Source: Methanocella_A sp963792125 (lineage in GTDB: Archaea > Halobacteriota > Methanocellia > Methanocellales > Methanocellaceae). Taken from it: DNA of 64,000 nucleotides. The translations under genes were made by a program, and so were the position numbers. The notes beneath the pieces were generated by a model. That model saw only the letters and a list, made by a program, of their open reading frames with translations. It was not told the DNA's origin and searched no databases. The stretch is taken from contig CAWBVA010000012.1 in NCBI GenBank assembly GCA_963792125.1, positions 961,092 to 1,025,091 of the forward strand, in the 5' to 3' direction. This document shows positions 37,279 to 45,850 of the stretch, piece by piece. Every line of letters begins with the position of its first letter. Within the stretch, counting starts at the first letter, position 1.

Positions 37279-37800
37279 TTAAACGGCCGGAGCATTGAGC
37301 GAGTAAGCCGTCTGTCCGTCCACCAGGAGGACGATCTTTATCAGCGAGTCGGTGTGTAACGGCACGTCGGCCTGCGGCATGTAAAGGGTCAGCGTAAAAG
37401 TCTCGTCCTCGTTGAGGATTACATCTCCGTTGCCCGTCCCGCCATGCTCGCCGTGATAGAAGTCCCACACGTTATAGGTCTTGCCGTCGGCCACGACCTG
37501 CACGGCCAGCCTGCTCATGTCGATCGGCATCGCATCGGGCTTAAGCTCGATGTACAGCGTGTAAGTCCTGCCGGCTTCGTCGCTGAGAACTTTCCTGACG
37601 TCGAACGTTTTGTTCAGGTCAGTCACGGGCGTCGCTGTCGCCACCGGTACCGCCGTCGGGGCCGGTGTCGGTGTAGGCGTAGGCTTCTCGTTTGTATAAA
37701 CGTAGGCGCCGAGGCCAAGTAAGGCTACAATGACGGTCATGGCCAGGATGCCGATGGCTATCATGCCAAAGACGATGATCTTATCATTTTTCCTTCTCAT
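37279..37800 (-). CDS. Membrane-anchored extracellular protein with Thr/Pro linker
   Basis: 173 residues. An N-terminal signal anchor after MRRKNDK (IIVFGMIAIGILAMTVIVALLG), a Thr-Pro linker (PTPTPTPAPTAVP), and a ~110-residue beta-rich domain (VSDLN..., KTFDVRKVLSDEAGRTYTL, DVILNEDETFTLTLYMP). The layout resembles archaeal pilin/archaellin-like or S-layer-associated proteins. No enzymatic motif. Transcribed alone on the minus strand. Confidence 0.6.
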   Translation of the reverse strand: MRRKNDKIIVFGMIAIGILAMTVIVALLGLGAYVYTNEKPTPTPTPAPTAVPVATATPVTDLNKTFDVRKVLSDEAGRTYTLYIELKPDAMPIDMSRLAVQVVADGKTYNVWDFYHGEHGGTGNGDVILNEDETFTLTLYMPQADVPLHTDSLIKIVLLVDGQTAYSLNAPAV

Positions 37801-37917
37801 ACGCCATCATCTTCCGGACGGGCAAGGCCCGTACGTAGTATTAGGACATGTTCACCGTATATAAAAGCCTTTATCTCACCAACGGTCAAGCCTGGTAAAA
37901 TAATTATATGAAGGCAA

Positions 37918-38057
37918 GCGTACAGGGGAACCTTTTGGTAAAAGGTTCCCCCTGCCCCCTTCCCAAACTATCGCATTGATGCCTTCGGCATAGACGCCCG
38001 GTGTCGCGACCCAGGGGGGCCTTTTTGGAACAAGGCCCCCCGGGAGCCCTGCGAAAA
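37918..38057 (+). repeat. ~140-bp structured repeat, copy 1
   Basis: Contains three hairpins in order: GGGGAACCTTTT/AAAGGTTCCCC, TGCCTTCGGCA, and GGGGGGCCTTTTTGG/CAAGGCCCCCC, joined by CCCGGTGTCGCGACCCAG and ending GCGAAAACCAGCT. A second direct copy lies at 44369-44515. Confidence 0.85.
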
Positions 38058-38061
38058 CCAG

Positions 38062-39189
38062 CTATTGTAGCTGCTTGTTCAGGCTCAGCGCCGACAGCGC
38101 GATCATCACCACCGCGAAGCCCAGCAGTACCGCTATGTCCACCCATACCGAACCCAGGCCGTAGCCCCGCACCATGATGTTCTGCAGCGCGTCGTTGGCG
38201 TAGGTCAGAGGCATGAGGTAGGCTATGGCCTGCAGGTAGTCCGGCAGCGTGGAGATGGGCCAGAGCATGCCGTCCAGGAACACCTGCGGCAGGATGAGCA
38301 GCGGGATGAACTGAACCGCCTGGAGCTCGTTACGGGCGAAGGAGCTGCAGAAGATGCCGAGGTTCACGCTCACCACGGTTAGCAGCAGCTGCAATAGCAC
38401 GACCGCGTAGATGTCGCCCGCGATCTTGACCTTTAGGACGAAGATGGCGAAGGCGAGGATGATCGCCGACTGGATGATCGCGAACACGCTGAACCCCAGC
38501 ATGTACCCGACGATCATCTCGGAGCGGGTGAGCGGCGAGACGAGCAGGCGCTCGAAGGTGCCGAAGGACCGCTCCCTGAGGAACGTCACGCCGGTGAAGA
38601 TGAATACGAAGACGAAGGCGATGATGCCCAGCAGGTAAGGCGCGAACAGGTCGAGCGTAGTGTAGCCGGAGGCGTATATCGTCCGGCTGTCGAGGTTCAT
38701 GAGCGCGCCGGAAGCGTTTGCGTCCTGGTTCTGCACTTTCTTGGCCACGGCTGACATGGCGGCACTGCCCACAGCCTTCGCGGCCAGCGCGGTCTTCATC
38801 TGGTCCGTGCCCTCGCTGACTACTTCCATGTTGGCCTGTTTGCCCGTCAGGACGCCCGACGTGAAGTCACTGCCGAAAACGACGGCCGCATCCACCTTTT
38901 TGTCCTTGATCGCCTGGTCGGGGTCTTCGGAGCCCAGCAGCACTACCGTCACGTTCGGCTGCAGATTCAGCTCGTCGACCACGAACTGCGACAGCTTCAT
39001 CGGCCCCATGCCCAGGTCGTGGTCCGCGACGCCTATGGTGATCGCGCTGTTCGTGCCCGTCGTGTAGAAATAGCCGAGCAGCGCCATGACCAGCGACGGG
39101 ACGATGATGATCAGCGCGAAGGTGCGTTTGTCCCTGACGCACTGTGTCACGATGCGGCGTGCCAGCGAAGTAATCCTACTGGCGTCCAT
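38062..39189 (-). CDS. ABC-2 type transporter permease
   Basis: 375 residues from ATG 39189 (MDASRITSLARRIVTQCVRD), which overlaps the ATPase stop by 14 nt and is preferred over an upstream start. One N-terminal helix (FALIIIVPSLVMALLGYFY), a large extracytoplasmic domain, then about five C-terminal helices with a YhgE/Pip-like ABC-2 pattern (LERLLVSPLTRSEMIVGYML). Such permeases, with the adjacent ATPase, export drugs, lipids or peptides. Intact. Part of the TrmB-operator regulon. Confidence 0.9.
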   Translation of the reverse strand: MDASRITSLARRIVTQCVRDKRTFALIIIVPSLVMALLGYFYTTGTNSAITIGVADHDLGMGPMKLSQFVVDELNLQPNVTVVLLGSEDPDQAIKDKKVDAAVVFGSDFTSGVLTGKQANMEVVSEGTDQMKTALAAKAVGSAAMSAVAKKVQNQDANASGALMNLDSRTIYASGYTTLDLFAPYLLGIIAFVFVFIFTGVTFLRERSFGTFERLLVSPLTRSEMIVGYMLGFSVFAIIQSAIILAFAIFVLKVKIAGDIYAVVLLQLLLTVVSVNLGIFCSSFARNELQAVQFIPLLILPQVFLDGMLWPISTLPDYLQAIAYLMPLTYANDALQNIMVRGYGLGSVWVDIAVLLGFAVVMIALSALSLNKQLQ

Positions 39190-39958
39190 GTTTTCCCTCC
39201 GCGTAGCACATGTATGCATCTTCAAGCGTGGCACACTGCATCCGGTCTTTCAGTTGGGCCGGAGTGCCGGTCTCCATGATCTTCCCGTCCCGGATGAAGG
39301 CCAGGCGGCCGCACCGCTCCGCCTCGTCCATGATGTGCGTCGATACTATGAGCGTGACGCCCTGCCTGTTGAGCTCTTTGAAGTAGTCCCAGAACTGGGC
39401 CCGGAGCTTCGGGTCGACGCCGACGGTGGGCTCGTCGAGGAACAGTATCTTCGGGCGGTGGACCAGCACGCAGGCCATGGATGCCCGCTTCTTCATGCCG
39501 CCGGACAGCGTGCCGACGATGCTGTTCTCCCGCGCCCGCAGGTCGGCGACGTCCAGCACCTCGTCGATGCGCTCCTCCCGCTCTTTACCCTTGAGCCCGT
39601 AAATGGACGCGAAGAACCGGACGTTCTCCCGGACGGAGAGGTCGTTGTACATGGCGTCCATCTGGGTCATGTAGCCGATACTGGCATTGTTCGCCCTGGA
39701 CGGCATCCGGTGGCCCATCATTGTCGCAGACCCCGCGGTCGGCTTGAGCAGGCCGCACAGGACGCGTATCAGCGTGGTCTTGCCGGAGCCGTTAGGGCCC
39801 AGCATGCCGAAGTTTTCGCCGTAGCCGATCTTCAGGTCGACGCCGTCTAGCGCCGTGATCTTGCCGAACCTGATAGTAAGGCCCGAGCAATCGATGATGT
39901 GCCCGGAGCTTTCTACTTCGCCGGGCACGTTTTTGGAAAGTATTTCCTGTTTTGGCAT
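39176..39958 (-). CDS. ABC transporter ATPase (drug-export type)
   Basis: 260 residues from ATG 39958 (MPKQEIL); a GTG 9 nt upstream is possible. Walker A GPNGSGKTT, Q-loop YMTQMDAMYND, signature LSGGMKKRAS, Walker B ILFLDEPTVG, and H-loop VSTHIMDE. CcmA/DrrA subtype. Pairs with the overlapping ABC-2 permease. Its promoter carries the GTAGT-N10-ACTAC operator at 40016-40035 with a TATA box just upstream. Confidence 0.93.
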   Translation of the reverse strand: MPKQEILSKNVPGEVESSGHIIDCSGLTIRFGKITALDGVDLKIGYGENFGMLGPNGSGKTTLIRVLCGLLKPTAGSATMMGHRMPSRANNASIGYMTQMDAMYNDLSVRENVRFFASIYGLKGKEREERIDEVLDVADLRARENSIVGTLSGGMKKRASMACVLVHRPKILFLDEPTVGVDPKLRAQFWDYFKELNRQGVTLIVSTHIMDEAERCGRLAFIRDGKIMETGTPAQLKDRMQCATLEDAYMCYAEGKHGRQ

Positions 39959-40015
39959 CCTCAACACCCGATGGCGGACACAGGGATTGTCGTCGTTACT
40001 TTACCGCCAGTATCA

Positions 40016-40035
40016 GTAGTTTTAACAAATACTAC
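40016..40035. promoter_or_regulatory. Operator GTAGT-N10-ACTAC of the ABC exporter operon
   Basis: GTAGTTTTAACAAATACTAC, with perfect 5-bp arms (6 bp when flanking bases are included), sits about 30 bp from the minus-strand TATA box (AAAGTATATATTG, 40051-40063), so over the predicted transcription start. Matches the two operators at 43426 and 43478. Confidence 0.75.
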
Positions 40036-40131
40036 TATTTGACGTATGCTCAATATATACTTTATCCAGCCACCTGTGACATTGCCGATCGAATAGGGCC
40101 GGAACCGTATCCGGGTGTAAAAGCAGTCCCT

Positions 40132-42871
40132 TTAGTCCTTCCCGAGCACCTGGACAAACCCCCGGGTGCCGTCTACCCGGATGCGGTCGCCATTTCTGAT
40201 GATCTGCGTGGCCTTTTCGACCCCTGTGACGGCAGGGATACCGTACTCCCGGGCGACCACCGATCCGTGGGTCATCACTCCCCCGACCTCGACGACCAGT
40301 CCTTTTGCCGAGTTGAACAGGGGTGTCCAGCCAGGGTCCGTAAATGGCGCTACAAGGATCTCTCCCGGGTTGAGCCTGGCATCCTGCGGCCTGAGGACGA
40401 TCCTGGCGATGCCTTCCACGACTCCCGCAGATACCGGCGTCCCTGCAAGGGCGCCCTCGGGTGCCCTGACGTCATGCTTCCTTCCCGTGATCACCTCGCC
40501 CTCGCTTGTCATGACGCGCGGAGGGGTCAGCTTCTGGTATTGCACGTACTGCCATTTCCTCGCTTCGACGAGCTCTCGGGCATCCCCGGAAAAGCAACCC
40601 TCCTCGAGGGCAAGCAGCTCGTCGAGCGAAAGGTAGAACACATCCCGCCCATTTGATAAAAGTCCTTTACGGGCCAACGATCCGGCTTCTTCCAGGATTC
40701 CCTGCTTGTAGACCCAGAAGTAGCGCATGATAATGTACTTCGGGTACTCACGCAGGCCCATCTGGCCCCGGTACACCCTGATCAGCCGGGACATGACCTT
40801 CTGCTTCAGGAAACCGAACCGCTGGCGGCTGACATCCGACAGGATTTGCCTTGCCGCCTGCCCGGCCTCCAGCTCGCCTCTCCGGAACCGCTCGCGGTGC
40901 TCTCCCGGCGCTGCGGTACGGATGTGGCTAATGATCATAGGCACGAGCATCGTGGGCGACTCTTTCCACCGGGGATTGGTTATGTCGAGCTCCCCGGGAC
41001 AGCGCATGCCATACCTGTCCATGAATCGGTCCAGCTCGTGTTGAAACGCCGGCCCGCCGCTGACATTGCGCAGCCCTTCATAGAAGGTCTCGTCCTTCGC
41101 CCTTTGCAGGTAGTCGACGACTTCGGGGTATATGCGGGCGACGTCGGCCAGGTCGCCGACCATAAGGCTCATCTCTGTAGTGATGTTGCCTGGCAGCGAC
41201 TTGTTCAGCCGGCTCATCATGTCAGCGCCCTGCCGCTCGCCCAGCCATCTCCGGGACAGGCTTCCGATCAGTCCGGACGATACCATCCCCGGAATAACGG
41301 CATATGGCACGGTGCTTGTGAACAGACGTAACCTCGTGTTCCCGAGGCTGTCCCGGATTCTCCGGACCCTCTCCGGCCCCGGGGCTCCACGTAACTGTTC
41401 ATTAAGCTCGCGAACCGATTGTTCCATGAAGGCCTTGACACGATGCCTCGCCCGGGCAGGGTCACCGATGAGCAGGCTCTTTACTGCCCGGAAAAGGATA
41501 GGGACAGCCGCCAGCGTCCCCGTGACAAGCAACCGGTAATCAGGCCGAGGGTGGAAATCCGGACGCTTCACGACGTCCGTCAGTGCCGCCGCTATCGCTT
41601 CATCCGTCAGGCGCATGAGCCCGGGGACTGCCTTCCGGGCGGGCTTCAGGGCAAGGATCGACGTCAGGTCGGCGAACAATCTGCCGCCGGCCTCGTATAA
41701 AATCTCGCTTCCCGGCTTCACAGGTCCCTGGAGGGCCTTCATGACCGATATGCCCAGCGGCCTCATCGCGTCAGTCATCATCTGCGGGTGGCCGATCGAT
41801 ATGAACACGTGCAGACCGCCGTCCGGCACCTGCGGGACGGGATACAGCGAGGTGATCGGGCGGCTCTGGAGGACGTAGAGCTTCCCGTCTGCCAGGCACC
41901 ATTCGATGTCCTGCTCCGGGCCGTAGTAGGCTTCTATCCTTCCGCCCATCTCAGCCAGCTCGATAATCCTGTCATCGGGCAGCGCCTGCACCTCCTGTTT
42001 TTCCGGCGGGAGCTCGGTCCTCACAGTGCCGCCTCCGGTGACCGGGCATATAGCCAGCTTCTTATTCGAGACCTTCTTTTCAACGATACGGCCTGATCGC
42101 ACCTGGTAACGGTCCGCCGTTACCAGTCCCGGAAACCAGCGCTTCGCCCAGGCCGAAGCCTGCCTCGATAATGATCGTCTTCCTGCGGCCGGTGACCGGG
42201 TCCGCCGTGAACATGATCCCCGACACCTCCGGGCAGACCATCTCCTGTATCACAACCGATAGCAATACCGAGCGGTGACTGAACCCGTTCCTGGCCCGGT
42301 ACGAGATCGCCCGGTCGGTGAACACCGAGGCCCAGCAGTCGCGGACCGCCTCCAGCAGCCGCTCCTGCCCGCAGACATTCAGGAAGGTCTCCTGCTGTCC
42401 CGCAAACGAGGCCGACGGCAAGTCCTCTGCAGTCGCGCTCGAGCGGACCGCGTACGCTTTTGCCGTCCCCGTTCTCTTCCAGGCCTCAAGGATGTCCGTC
42501 TTTACGTCTTCAGGGACGGGGATCGATTTCAGGTACTCCCGGATGTCCTGCCCCAGAACGCGGATCTGTTCCAGATCGTCATAGCTTACCCGGTCCAGCC
42601 TATCAAACAAGTCTTTCATCCTGTCGCCTGTCCGGATAAAAGCGCGGTAAGCAGACGTGGTAACGCAAAACCCCCCCGGGACAGGGAAGCCTGCCCTCGT
42701 CATCTCCCCGAGGCTGGCGCCTTTGCCGCCGACGTCGGGCAGCGACGACAGGCCGATCTCGTCAAGGTATAACACATACTTATCAATGCGGACCCTTCCC
42801 GGGGACTGTGTTGCCTCAGCTGCCACTTTTATACGCCCGATATATCCTTTCTCCGATGGTTTAATAAACAT
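40132..42871 (-). CDS. PEP-synthase-like / rifampin-phosphotransferase-like dikinase (one frame break)
   Basis: About 910 residues once an extra base near 42116 is removed. The N-terminal ATP-grasp domain (PEP synthase type) shows DVGGKGASLGEMTRAG, AVRSSATAEDLPSASFAGQQ and VCPEVSGIMFTADPVTGRR. Then a long helical middle domain, and a C-terminal swivelling phospho-His domain, VGGVMTHGSVVAREYGIPAV. The PEP/pyruvate barrel that ends PEP synthase is missing. The order ATP-grasp, middle domain, His domain is that of rifampin phosphotransferase. Upstream on the same strand is the small barrel gene (47-nt gap), controlled from the 43426 operator. Drug substrate is inference. Confidence 0.75.
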
Positions 42872-42917
42872 AAGCGGCCGGAAAGGCGATTAAAAGAGAG
42901 ATCAGGCTTACTTGAGG

Positions 42918-43406
42918 CTACAGCAGCCCGGATTCCACTTCTTTTCCGGTCTCCCTGTCCACGATTGCGTATTCGGGCCCGGGAAGCGATCGTCGCTTCA
43001 TGAACCGGGCGGCGAACGAGCTGGCATAAGCCCTTGCGTCATCTGCCGTGCTCCACTCGTACAGCCCCTGGAAGTCGCCGGTGGCCTCGTTGAACATCCA
43101 GACCTTAGTGCAGAACCCAGGCAGTCCTGCAATGAACGGCACGGGCAGGTTGAGGAAGATTGCATTTGCACGCGGAGACATGTTTTTCAGGTGGAAACGA
43201 ACCATAAATATGGCCTCCGGCGCTTTTTCACCCGGCCGTTCCACTGCGATCTCCTTCAGCACCCGGCAGTTACCCCACCGGGTAGCGACGATACCGCCCT
43301 TACGGTGCCGGGGGAACCTGACCCGGCCATGAATATAAGAATTAACAAAGGAAACGAAAGAGTTCCAGGGCGATAAACTGGCAGATTTTATTTGTTTTTC
43401 TTGCAT
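42918..43406 (-). CDS. Small dimeric alpha/beta-barrel-like protein
   Basis: 162 residues from ATG 43406 (MQEKQIKSASL). An N-terminal basic stretch, then PEAIFMVRFHLKNMSP, AGLPGFCTKVWMFNEATGD, GLYEWSTADDARAYASSFAA, the pattern of YdhR/monooxygenase-like ferredoxin-fold proteins. Role unknown, possibly stress- or drug-related. First gene of a unit with the dikinase; the promoter is shared divergently with the TrmB gene and holds the operator at 43426-43445. Confidence 0.6.
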   Translation of the reverse strand: MQEKQIKSASLSPWNSFVSFVNSYIHGRVRFPRHRKGGIVATRWGNCRVLKEIAVERPGEKAPEAIFMVRFHLKNMSPRANAIFLNLPVPFIAGLPGFCTKVWMFNEATGDFQGLYEWSTADDARAYASSFAARFMKRRSLPGPEYAIVDRETGKEVESGLL

Positions 43407-43425
43407 AATAAACCCCTTCAGGCAG

Positions 43426-43445
43426 GTAGTTTTATCAACAACTAC
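43426..43445. promoter_or_regulatory. Operator GTAGT-N10-ACTAC, barrel-dikinase side
   Basis: GTAGTTTTATCAACAACTAC. Its centre lies 26-27 bp from the centre of the shared TATA box (GATATTTAAAGC, about 43457-43468), at the expected minus-strand start site. Confidence 0.75.
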
Positions 43446-43456
43446 TATAAAAGAAA

Positions 43457-43468
43457 GATATTTAAAGC
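43457..43468. promoter_or_regulatory. Near-symmetric TATA box serving divergent genes
   Basis: GATATTTAAAGC reads as a TATA element on both strands (reverse complement GCTTTAAATATC), with one operator on each side at equal distance. Confidence 0.55.
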
Positions 43469-43477
43469 TTGCGATGT

Positions 43478-43497
43478 GTAGTTTTAGCAAAAACTAC
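43478..43497. promoter_or_regulatory. Operator GTAGT-N10-ACTAC, regulator side
   Basis: GTAGTTTTAGCAAAAACTAC, 25-26 bp from the shared TATA centre, over the predicted start of the TrmB transcript; suggests autoregulation. Confidence 0.75.
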
Positions 43498-43528
43498 TAT
43501 TAATATTACGGTTTATTCATTATCTGGA

Positions 43529-44323
43529 GTGATCGCTCTGTCAAAAATTTCGGGGACCCTGGTTGAGTCGCTTAAAACGCTCGGGCTCACCGAGTACGAG
43601 GCAAAAGTGTACTCGGCACTGGTCATGTTCGACAAGGCAGAGGCCAAGCAGATTTACGAGTACCTGGAGATACCGAAGCCGAGTGTCTACCAGAGCCTGA
43701 AAACGTTGACAGACAAGGGCCTGGTACAGATCATGAGCGCCCGCCCGGCCGTCTACCGGGCGACTCCGCCGAAGATCGCACTTCGGCATATGACGGACGT
43801 CCACCGTAAAGCCGAGGACGATGCGATGCTGGAGTTCGAAGAGCTGGAAAAGTCGCGCATCGGCCAGGAGTACCCTAACGTGCTGTGGACGCTGTTCGGC
43901 CGTGAGAATGTCGAGCACAAGCTGGAGGAGATGTTCGAGGACGCTACCCATTCTGTCAGGGCGGTCCTGCCGGGCGACTTCATCGTGTACCTGGGGCTCG
44001 TGGTCGGCCGTGGCTTCCCCATCGAGGTACTCACCTTCGGCCGGGAGAACGTGGACCTGATCAAGGACGCGTTCCCGGAAGTCCATGTCCATGATGTCTA
44101 CACCATCGACGTCCGGGGTATGGAGTCACTGCTGGCGAAGTTCACGGCGCTGCCGGTGCGGCCGGACCAGGTCCAGAATGCCCTCGGCGTGCTCACGGAC
44201 GACCGGGAGATGATGTGGATACCGCCCATACCGGACGCCATTACCGGGCTGACCTCGGAGAATCCTATGGCCGTGTCACTCATGGGCATCGTGTTCAGCA
44301 TCATCTGGGAGCGCACGACCTGA
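43529..44323 (+). CDS. TrmB-family transcriptional regulator
   Basis: 264 residues from GTG 43529; a CTG at 43538 preceded by GGAGTGAT is an alternative, and coding-like sequence does not extend upstream. N-terminal winged helix of TrmB type (LVESLKTLGLTEYEAKVYSAL, KPSVYQSLKTLTDKGLVQI), then a coiled coil and a C-terminal PLD-like effector domain (NVEHKLEEMFEDATHSVRAVL). TrmB regulators sense sugars or other ligands. Here the operators in front of itself, the barrel-dikinase unit and the ABC exporter mark it as the local repressor (inference). Confidence 0.88.
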   Translation: MIALSKISGTLVESLKTLGLTEYEAKVYSALVMFDKAEAKQIYEYLEIPKPSVYQSLKTLTDKGLVQIMSARPAVYRATPPKIALRHMTDVHRKAEDDAMLEFEELEKSRIGQEYPNVLWTLFGRENVEHKLEEMFEDATHSVRAVLPGDFIVYLGLVVGRGFPIEVLTFGRENVDLIKDAFPEVHVHDVYTIDVRGMESLLAKFTALPVRPDQVQNALGVLTDDREMMWIPPIPDAITGLTSENPMAVSLMGIVFSIIWERTT

Positions 44324-44368
44324 GGGCAGATAATACTAAAAGTAAGTAATAAGTTGTAAATTCAACTG

Positions 44369-44515
44369 TCAGGGGAACTTTTTGGTAACAATGTTCCCCG
44401 TGCGCCCCTCAAAAACTATCGCATCCGTGCCTTCGGCACGGGCGTCGGGTGTCGCGACCCAGGGGGGCCTTTTTATGGAAAAGGCCCCCCGGGAGCCCCT
44501 GCGAAAACCAGCTCT
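44369..44515 (+). repeat. ~140-bp structured repeat, copy 2 (direct)
   Basis: Same order of hairpins and linker as 37918-38057: GGGGAACTTTTTGG..., GTGCCTTCGGCAC, GTGTCGCGACCCAG, GGGGGGCCTTTTTATGG/AAAAGGCCCCCC, and the same end GCGAAAACCAGCT. Same orientation as copy 1. Confidence 0.85.
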
Positions 44516-44561
44516 GACCATAAACTTTATTAAATGGAAAATCAGTAGTGGTGTTGCTTTT

Positions 44562-44634
44562 GCCGGGATGGGGTAGTTGGCCATCCTACGGGACTGTGGA
44601 TCCCATGAGCCGGGTTCGAATCCCGGTCCCGGCC
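44562..44634 (+). tRNA. tRNA-His (GTG)
   Basis: Acceptor GCCGGGA/TCCCGGC, T-arm CCGGG-TTCGAAT-CCCGG, anticodon loop CTGTGGA giving anticodon GTG. Discriminator C with T at -1 in the DNA, so the essential G-1 must be added after transcription (Thg1-type) unless the 5' end is read one base differently. No CCA encoded. The TATA-like AAACTTTATTAAATGG (44522-44537) lies just upstream. Confidence 0.9.
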
Positions 44635-44669
44635 CTTTCGGCCTTTTTGAAAAAAGGGATTTTACTGCT

Positions 44670-45752
44670 ATGACGATCGAGGAAGAAGTACGCACGATTC
44701 AAGAGGAAATCGACAAGACCCAGAAAAACAAAGCCACTGAGCATCACCTGGGCCGGCTGAAGGCCAAGATGGCCCGCCTCAAGGACGAGCTTATCAAGCA
44801 GGCCATGTCCAAGGGCGGCGGCGCGGGCGGCTACAGCGTCAAGAAGAGTGGCGACGCTACCGTTACATTAGTCGGCTTCCCCTCCGTCGGCAAGTCTACT
44901 CTTATTAACAAGCTCACCGACGCACATTCCGAGGTCGGCGCCTACGAGTTCACCACGCTGGACGTCATCCCCGGCGTCATGGAGTTCAAGGACGCCAAGA
45001 TCCAGATCCTCGACCTGCCCGGCCTGGTCAAGGGCGCGGCAGCCGGCCGTGGCAAAGGCCGCGAGGTCATCTCGGTCATCCGCTCCTGCGACCTCATCGT
45101 GCTGCTCATCGACGTCTTCAACTACCAGCAGCTTCCCGTGCTGGAGAAAGAACTATACGACGCGGGCATCCGCATCAACCAGCGCCCGCCCGACGTGACC
45201 ATCACCAGGACGCTCAGGGGCGGCGTGATGGTATCCTCGACGGTCGAGCTCAGCATCGACCACGAGACGATCAAGACCATCCTGAGCGAGTACAAGATAC
45301 ACAACGCACTGGTCAACATCCGGGAGGACGTGTCTGCGGACCAGATCATCGACGTAGTGCGGGGCAACAGGGTATACATTCCCGCGCTCATGGTAATCAA
45401 CAAGATCGACCTCGCAGACAGAAGGCACATGGCGCACATGCCCGAGGCCATCGAGATCTCGGCCGACCTGGACGTGAACCTGGACCTGCTCCGCGATGCG
45501 ATCTACGATACCCTCGGTTTCATCAACATCTTCCTGAAGCCGCAGGGCGACAAGGCCGACCTCGAAGAGCCGATGATCATGCGGGAGGGCAGCACCGTCG
45601 GCGACTTATGCGACCGTCTGCACAAGGACTTCCGCCGGAAATTCCGCTATGCGCGGGTCTGGGGCGACTCGGCCAAGCATGCCGGCCAGCGGGTCGGGCT
45701 CGACCACGGGCTGCTCGACAGCGATATCGTGACAGTCATCATCCAGAAATAA
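44670..45752 (+). CDS. DRG-family GTPase (Obg-like, developmentally regulated GTP-binding protein)
   Basis: 360 residues. N-terminal helical domain, then G1 GFPSVGKST (about 69-77), G3 DLPGLVKGAA, G4 NKID, and a C-terminal TGS domain (AKHAGQRVGLDHGLLDSDIV). The archaeal/eukaryal DRG type acts on ribosomes. Start ATG 44670 is 35 nt after tRNA-His, so the two could share a transcript. Intact. Confidence 0.92.
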   Translation: MTIEEEVRTIQEEIDKTQKNKATEHHLGRLKAKMARLKDELIKQAMSKGGGAGGYSVKKSGDATVTLVGFPSVGKSTLINKLTDAHSEVGAYEFTTLDVIPGVMEFKDAKIQILDLPGLVKGAAAGRGKGREVISVIRSCDLIVLLIDVFNYQQLPVLEKELYDAGIRINQRPPDVTITRTLRGGVMVSSTVELSIDHETIKTILSEYKIHNALVNIREDVSADQIIDVVRGNRVYIPALMVINKIDLADRRHMAHMPEAIEISADLDVNLDLLRDAIYDTLGFINIFLKPQGDKADLEEPMIMREGSTVGDLCDRLHKDFRRKFRYARVWGDSAKHAGQRVGLDHGLLDSDIVTVIIQK

Positions 45753-45850
45753 TACCATATCCGCGTACTGCGGCGTATTAATAGATTGTGAGAGAGCCTA
45801 TTTATTTACCTCTTTTTTATTCTTCTCTGTGAACTGAAACTTCACAGGGA

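Noticed and set aside
37918..44515. Insertion sequence borders
   Set aside because: No transposase gene lies in the block and the ends are not inverted; kept only as a repeat-flanked module.
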